A stretch of 64,000 bases of DNA from Avena insularis (Eukaryota > Streptophyta > Magnoliopsida > Poales > Poaceae), in contig CM042694.1 of the NCBI GenBank assembly GCA_023614405.1, forward strand, positions 87,775,285 to 87,839,284, read 5' to 3'. The translations under genes and the position numbers were made by a program. The notes beneath the pieces were generated by a model, which saw only the letters and a list, made by a program, of their open reading frames with translations, had not been told where the DNA came from and ran no database searches. Position 1 is the stretch's first letter. Each line of letters starts with the position of its first letter. Positions 63,011-64,000 of the stretch are shown in pieces.

Positions 63011-64000
63011 AACAAACAACATAAGGATCTTCCAGTGTCATTGCGTGTCTGTTCTTTTCATGAACTACACCTAGTACCATTGCATGCATGTTCTTCTAAA
63101 CAAACCACATGAGGATCCACCAGTGTCATTGCCTGTATGTTCTTTTCATGAACCACACCCAGTGTCATTGCATGTGTGTTATTCTAAACAAACCACATAA
63201 GTCATTGCATGTCTGTTCTTTTCATGAACCACACCCGGGGTCATTGCATGTCTGTTCTTTTCATGAACCACAACTAGAGTCATTGCATGTATGTTCCTCT
63301 AAACAAACCACATAAGGATCCACCAGTGTCATTGCGTGTCTGTTCTTTTCATGAACCACATAAGGATGTACCAGTGTCATTGCATGTCTGTTCTTTTCAT
63401 GAACCACAACCAGTGTCATTGCATGTCTTTTACTTCCATAAACCACATGTCGAGCCACCGGTGTCATTGCATGTGTGTTCTTCTAAACAAACCACATAAG
63501 GATCCACCAGTGTCATTGCTTGTTTGTTCTTTTCATGAACCACATAAGGATGGACCCACCAGTGTCATTGCATGTCTGTTCTATTCATGAACCACACCCA
63601 ATGTCAGTGCATGTCTGTTCTACTCACGAACCACACCCAGTTTCACTGCATGTCTGTTCTTTTCATGATCACATAAGGATGGGCCCACCAGTGTCATTGC
63701 ATGTTTGTTCATTTAGTGAACCACACGCAGTGTCAGTGCATGTCTGTTCTATTCACGAACCACACCCAGTTTCACTGCATGTCTGTTTTTTTCATGAACC
63801 ACATAAGGATCTACAAGTGTCATTGCATGTCTTTTACTTCCATAAACCACATGTGGATCCACCGGTGTCATTGCATGTGTGTTCTTCTAAACAAACCACA
63901 TAAGGATCCGCCAGTGTCATTGCCTGTCTGTTCTTTTCATGAACCACATAAGGATGGGCCCACCAGTGTCATTGCATGTCTGTTCTTTTCATGAACCACA

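Larger units (their letters stand above)
27183..64000. repeat. Satellite/minisatellite array of 39/48/49/52-bp related monomers
   Basis: From GATCCACTAGAGTTCATTGG at 27183 to the window end, every base belongs to one repeat family; I found no gene or other insertion inside. A monomer starts with CCACA, then one of several middles, then GTGTCATTGCATGTNTGTT and one of several ends. Middles: TAAGGATCCACCA, TAAGGATCTACCA, TAAGGATGGGCCCACCA, TGTGGATCCACCG, TATGGATCCACC, CCCA and CGGCTAGA. Ends: CTTTTCATGAA, CTATTCACGAA, CCTCTAAACAAA, ACTTCCATAAA and CCTTCCATAAA. Counted lengths at 60602-60877 are 52, 39, 39, 48, 49 and 48 bp. Dividing the span by about 45 gives roughly 800 monomers (estimate). Short palindromes recur: GGATCC, CACATGTG, TTCATGAA. 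I know no named family that matches. Confidence 0.95.

Noticed and set aside
27183..64000. CRISPR array or similar repeat-spacer system
   Set aside because: There are no unique spacers. The sequence between conserved cores is itself repeated in a few variants, no cas genes are present and the context is a plant genome.
27183..64000. Repetitive protein-coding gene (for example the 189-codon ORF at 37907-38476)
   Set aside because: Overlapping open frames exist in several phases and on both strands, monomers of 49 and 52 bp shift the frame constantly, and no start, splice or selection pattern singles out one frame.
27183..64000. Telomeric or typical centromeric satellite
   Set aside because: No TTTAGGG-type repeats, monomers far shorter than cereal centromere satellites, and no centromeric retrotransposon inside.

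Overview
The window looks like repeat-rich intergenic DNA from a grass nuclear genome, most likely a Pooideae cereal or relative. The grounds are a 1.75-kb copia LTR starting TGTTGGAAATATGCCCTAGA (the start of BARE/Angela-type LTRs), Ty3/gypsy elements with Asp-tRNA-type primer sites and TGATAC... LTRs, and spliced genes. There are no bacterial operons, tRNA or rRNA genes.

Layout. (1) 1-5860: a non-autonomous Ty3/gypsy element on the minus strand (here G1), with a 5' LTR at 4236-5860, a broken gag-protease frame and a 3' LTR cut by the window edge. (2) 5861-6463: unclassified spacer. (3) 6464-10869: the 5' part of a gag-only copia element (C1), interrupted by (4) 10870-20270: an autonomous-type but decayed Ty3/gypsy element (G2, Athila-like by its RT). 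G2 carries gag-protease-RT-RNaseH-integrase, an extra coiled-coil ORF and a 3' LTR cut off after 277 bp. G1 and G2 share a block of 3' noncoding sequence, so G2-type elements may have mobilised G1-type elements. (5) 20271-27182: a low-repeat island with a broken DEDDy 3'-5' exonuclease-like gene (+) and a convergent two-exon gene (-) for a small acidic protein with an XS-type zinc-finger-like motif. The 2.9-kb intron of that gene holds a 663-bp tandem repeat that forms about eight imperfect hairpins. (6) 27183-64000: one uninterrupted minisatellite/satellite array of at least 36.8 kb. It is built from 39-, 48-, 49- and 52-bp relatives of one monomer, arranged in a 275-bp six-monomer cassette and in larger duplicated blocks of about 0.6-4.2 kb.

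The only candidate for an intact host gene is the two-exon minus-strand gene. The rest is transposon remains, one pseudogene and the array. The array is the most unusual object: I do not recognise it, it runs off the right edge, and nearly every monomer carries TGCATG (the RY/CATGCA core). Apparent proteins inside it are by-products of its repeat lengths. All identifications come from reading motifs by eye; no database search or alignment program was run.
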